This document shows positions 59,188 through 60,000 of a DNA stretch of 60,000 bases, piece by piece. This DNA comes from Tubiluchus corallicola (Eukaryota > Priapulida > Priapulimorpha > Priapulimorphida > Tubiluchidae): assembly GCA_030141605.1 (NCBI GenBank), contig JAQGDQ010000003.1, positions 1,881,501 to 1,941,500 on the forward strand, written 5' to 3'. Each line of letters opens with the position of its first letter. The first letter of the stretch is position 1. Position numbers and translations under genes: made by a program. Under the pieces are notes generated by a model, which was not told the DNA's origin, did no database searches, and was given only the letters and a program-made list of their open reading frames with translations.

Positions 59188-59778
59188 ATATATATGGATT
59201 TTACATACATATATATATATATATATATAAATCCAAATACCAGCAGAATTTGTGTATGTTAGTATGTTAGATAGACTAAAATGATGCTACGAAAGCCATT
59301 TTCATGAAACAAAGCTACAGACATCTTCATTGGCAAACTGAGTAAAATACAAAAGAGGAAACCTACTCTATGGTGTTTTTAAGTTAAATTATTTTACTCA
59401 TATTTGCCTTGCACTAGCTATCAAAAACTAAAGGGAGGTTAAGTTTTGTGTTTCATATGACATACAGGTTTAAGTTCGTAAATTAAGCAAAATAACTGAC
59501 TAAAACATGACCTCTGCAGAACAGCCAGTAATAAAATATAAGCAATGAACTCGGACATTTAAAGAAAAACAAGCTACAACATTTGCATTGATCAACATGA
59601 AGCATACTTGTAAAGGACGAACAATATCACTTGTATTGGTCAGCTGTTCCTGAAGTTCATGACTCGATATTTTAATGTTCTCATCAGCAAATGCGAGAGC
59701 CCTCCGTTTGCGTGGTGGTCTCACCAGGGCATCAATAGGAACTTCACCAAGCTCAAGAGTTAAGTCTTCTGATTGAAC
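50014..59778 (-). CDS. Kleisin (RAD21/REC8 family), C-terminal part, REC8-like
   Basis: Minus-strand exons: 59778-59608, 57213-57135, 56963-56812, 56452-56182, 56040-55974, 55735-55650, 53612-53429, 51169-51060, 50096-50014. All junctions are GT-AG and phases agree; 400 residues plus TAA. The first exon has RPPRKRRALAFADENIKIS and ELQEQLTNTSDIV, matching the RAD21 block KRKLIVD...IRAQLSDYSDIV, followed by AEVFSLPAT (compare VEKLFSLPAQ). The C terminus (VTFRELVPPENFAKHQAAKI, FYKMLVLLKKGKV, QEDGLNFSDIYF) is the winged-helix domain that binds the SMC1 ATPase head. This domain is much less conserved than mitotic RAD21 normally is, so a meiotic REC8-type kleisin is likelier (inference). The Ser/Arg-rich middle (SSPERRRDQSDISDSRERSR) contains ExxR sites that separase could cut. 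The N-terminal SMC3-binding domain lies beyond 60000. Confidence 0.85.
50229..50988. mobile_element. Non-autonomous pogo/Tigger-like element, 760 bp
   Basis: Terminal inverted repeats CAGAGAATCTCGG (left) and CAGTCAACCTCGG (right, complement strand) continue into matching 'ataaggcac' and 'ataaggtac' blocks. The element is flanked by TA on both sides (50227-50228 and 50989-50990), the target of the Tc1/mariner-pogo superfamily. 'cccttata' motifs recur inside. No transposase is seen. It lies in the last kleisin intron. Confidence 0.75.
51344..51600. repeat. Degenerate minisatellite, unit about 17-18 bp
   Basis: Repeated variants of 'gtacattttgccagtt' ('tgcactttgctagtt', 'gtacattttgccggttc', 'gtaccgtttgccagt', 'gcactttaccaatt', 'gtacttcaccactc') fill about 250 bases. 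It generates overlapping spurious ORFs. Located in the kleisin intron 51170-53428. Confidence 0.7.
52988..53379. repeat. Near-perfect 196-bp tandem duplication
   Basis: 52988-53183 and 53184-53379 appear identical except for one substitution ('ttacactc' against 'ttacattc'). No coding content. It ends 50 bases from the kleisin exon 53429-53612, on its intron-donor side. The near-identity implies a very recent duplication or an assembly artefact. Confidence 0.9.
54150..54818. mobile_element. Non-autonomous hAT-like element, 669 bp
   Basis: The left end 'cagtggcggctcgt' and the right end read in reverse 'cagtggtggcttgt' are inverted repeats. The 8-bp flanks 54142-54149 (gtcattcc) and 54819-54826 (gtcgttcc) match at 7 of 8 positions, the target-duplication length of hAT transposons. 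It contains a long (TC)n microsatellite and no transposase. Confidence 0.75.
54479..54538. repeat. (TC)n microsatellite
   Basis: About 29 uninterrupted CT units, preceded by 'ctccctccctccct'. It gives spurious Ser-Leu and Arg-Glu repeat ORFs. It lies inside the hAT-like element. Confidence 0.95.
57950..59040. mobile_element. Foldback-like insertion with inverted 40-bp repeat arrays
   Basis: The left arm (about 57950-58110) has about four diverged units containing 'ttcatttttctacaatacat'. The right arm (about 58850-59030) has the inverse complement, 'gaaatacattgtagaaaaat'. The interior (about 58115-58850) includes a plus-strand ATG-started ORF (58233-58505). The whole block is missing from the related repeat at 21300-22058, which defines it as an insertion. 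Exact ends were not resolved. Confidence 0.5.
58233..58505 (+). CDS. Small acidic ORF inside the foldback-like insertion (hypothetical)
   Basis: A 90-codon frame from ATG at 58233. The product is Asp/Thr-rich with runs such as NEDDDDDTVND and SNDYDDDSL, no membrane span and no domain I know. Length is within what chance allows in a GAT-repeat-rich stretch, and no splice context was found. It is antisense to the kleisin gene. I list it because it occupies the core of a mobile insertion. Confidence 0.2.
   Translation: MQSATTATTDDLYDGTVVQFMTHYNEDDDDDTVNDCSLAHSNDYDDDSLIKMANYVVAVPSTTDDGLDAKLSNYLIMQKEDGLPGYPIQM
59128..59230. repeat. (CA)n/(TA)n compound microsatellite
   Basis: A CA/CG-rich run (59128-59180) followed by two TA blocks (59181-59228). 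It abuts the 3' end of the dispersed repeat, as a TA-rich stretch does at the other copy near 22055. Confidence 0.9.
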
Positions 59779-60000
59779 CTGTTACGGATGTGAAAAAATA
59801 TTCACTTAACTTTTGCACTGATGGGTATGGCCAAAGTAAATAGAAAATGACTGCATTTCCAAATAGGACTGGCAAGTTACAGAACAGTTCTTCATTAATA
59901 TCACATTTGTAAAAAAGTCATTAAAAATATTTTAGTAAGCTCTACAAATTTGTGCCTTTTTAATAACTATTTGTAAGAGGAATTGCTACCAAAGACATAA
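59779..60000. other. Kleisin intron, right edge of window
   Basis: The acceptor 'ccgtaacag' for the first visible kleisin exon ends at 59779. No further exon was seen up to the edge, so the N-terminal half of the gene lies beyond it. Confidence 0.6.

Noticed and set aside
1-60000. CRISPR arrays, operons, riboswitches, bacterial promoters
   Set aside because: The window is eukaryotic; no direct-repeat/spacer arrays or polycistronic layout were seen.

Overview
The window is from an animal nuclear genome: AT-rich DNA, multi-exon genes with GT-AG introns of 0.1-8 kb, tRNA-derived SINE-like repeats, hAT-like and pogo-like miniature transposons and many microsatellites. The gene content points to a non-vertebrate metazoan. 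There is a single FAM184-type coiled-coil gene, a gustatory-receptor-like (Gr/Grl) gene with the TYhhhhhQF signature, a divergent neuropeptide-type class A GPCR and a secreted C-type lectin. I cannot fix the phylum from sequence alone. CpG loss in one repeat copy suggests germline DNA methylation.

Layout: 1-8638 is a gene-poor flank with repeats. 8639-46796 (+) is a complete 20-exon FAM184-family gene; every splice phase agrees and the exons join into a 1121-residue coiled-coil protein. Its introns hold at least two genes on the opposite strand: a single-exon C-type lectin (24647-23985, intron 8) and a four-exon gustatory-receptor-like gene (40158-36577, intron 15). Two further minus-strand relics lie in introns: a probable Gr-like remnant (26602-25899, intron 8) and an unidentified disrupted ORF (28484-27831, intron 9). 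47516-48619 (+) is an intact single-coding-exon rhodopsin-class GPCR. 59778-50014 (-) is the 3' part of a kleisin gene (nine exons, 400 C-terminal residues) that looks REC8-like and continues beyond the right edge. It converges on the GPCR gene.

The introns hold most of the mobile DNA: two hAT-like non-autonomous elements with 8-bp target duplications (24709-25415 and 54150-54818), one pogo/Tigger-like element flanked by TA (50229-50988), two foldback-like elements whose arms are inverted arrays of short repeats (about 41569-42640 and 57950-59040), paired head-to-head tRNA-SINEs at two places, a possible 5S-derived repeat, and several tandem duplications. The protein genes do not form one pathway. 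The notable architecture is chemoreceptor and lectin genes nested antisense inside a coiled-coil gene.
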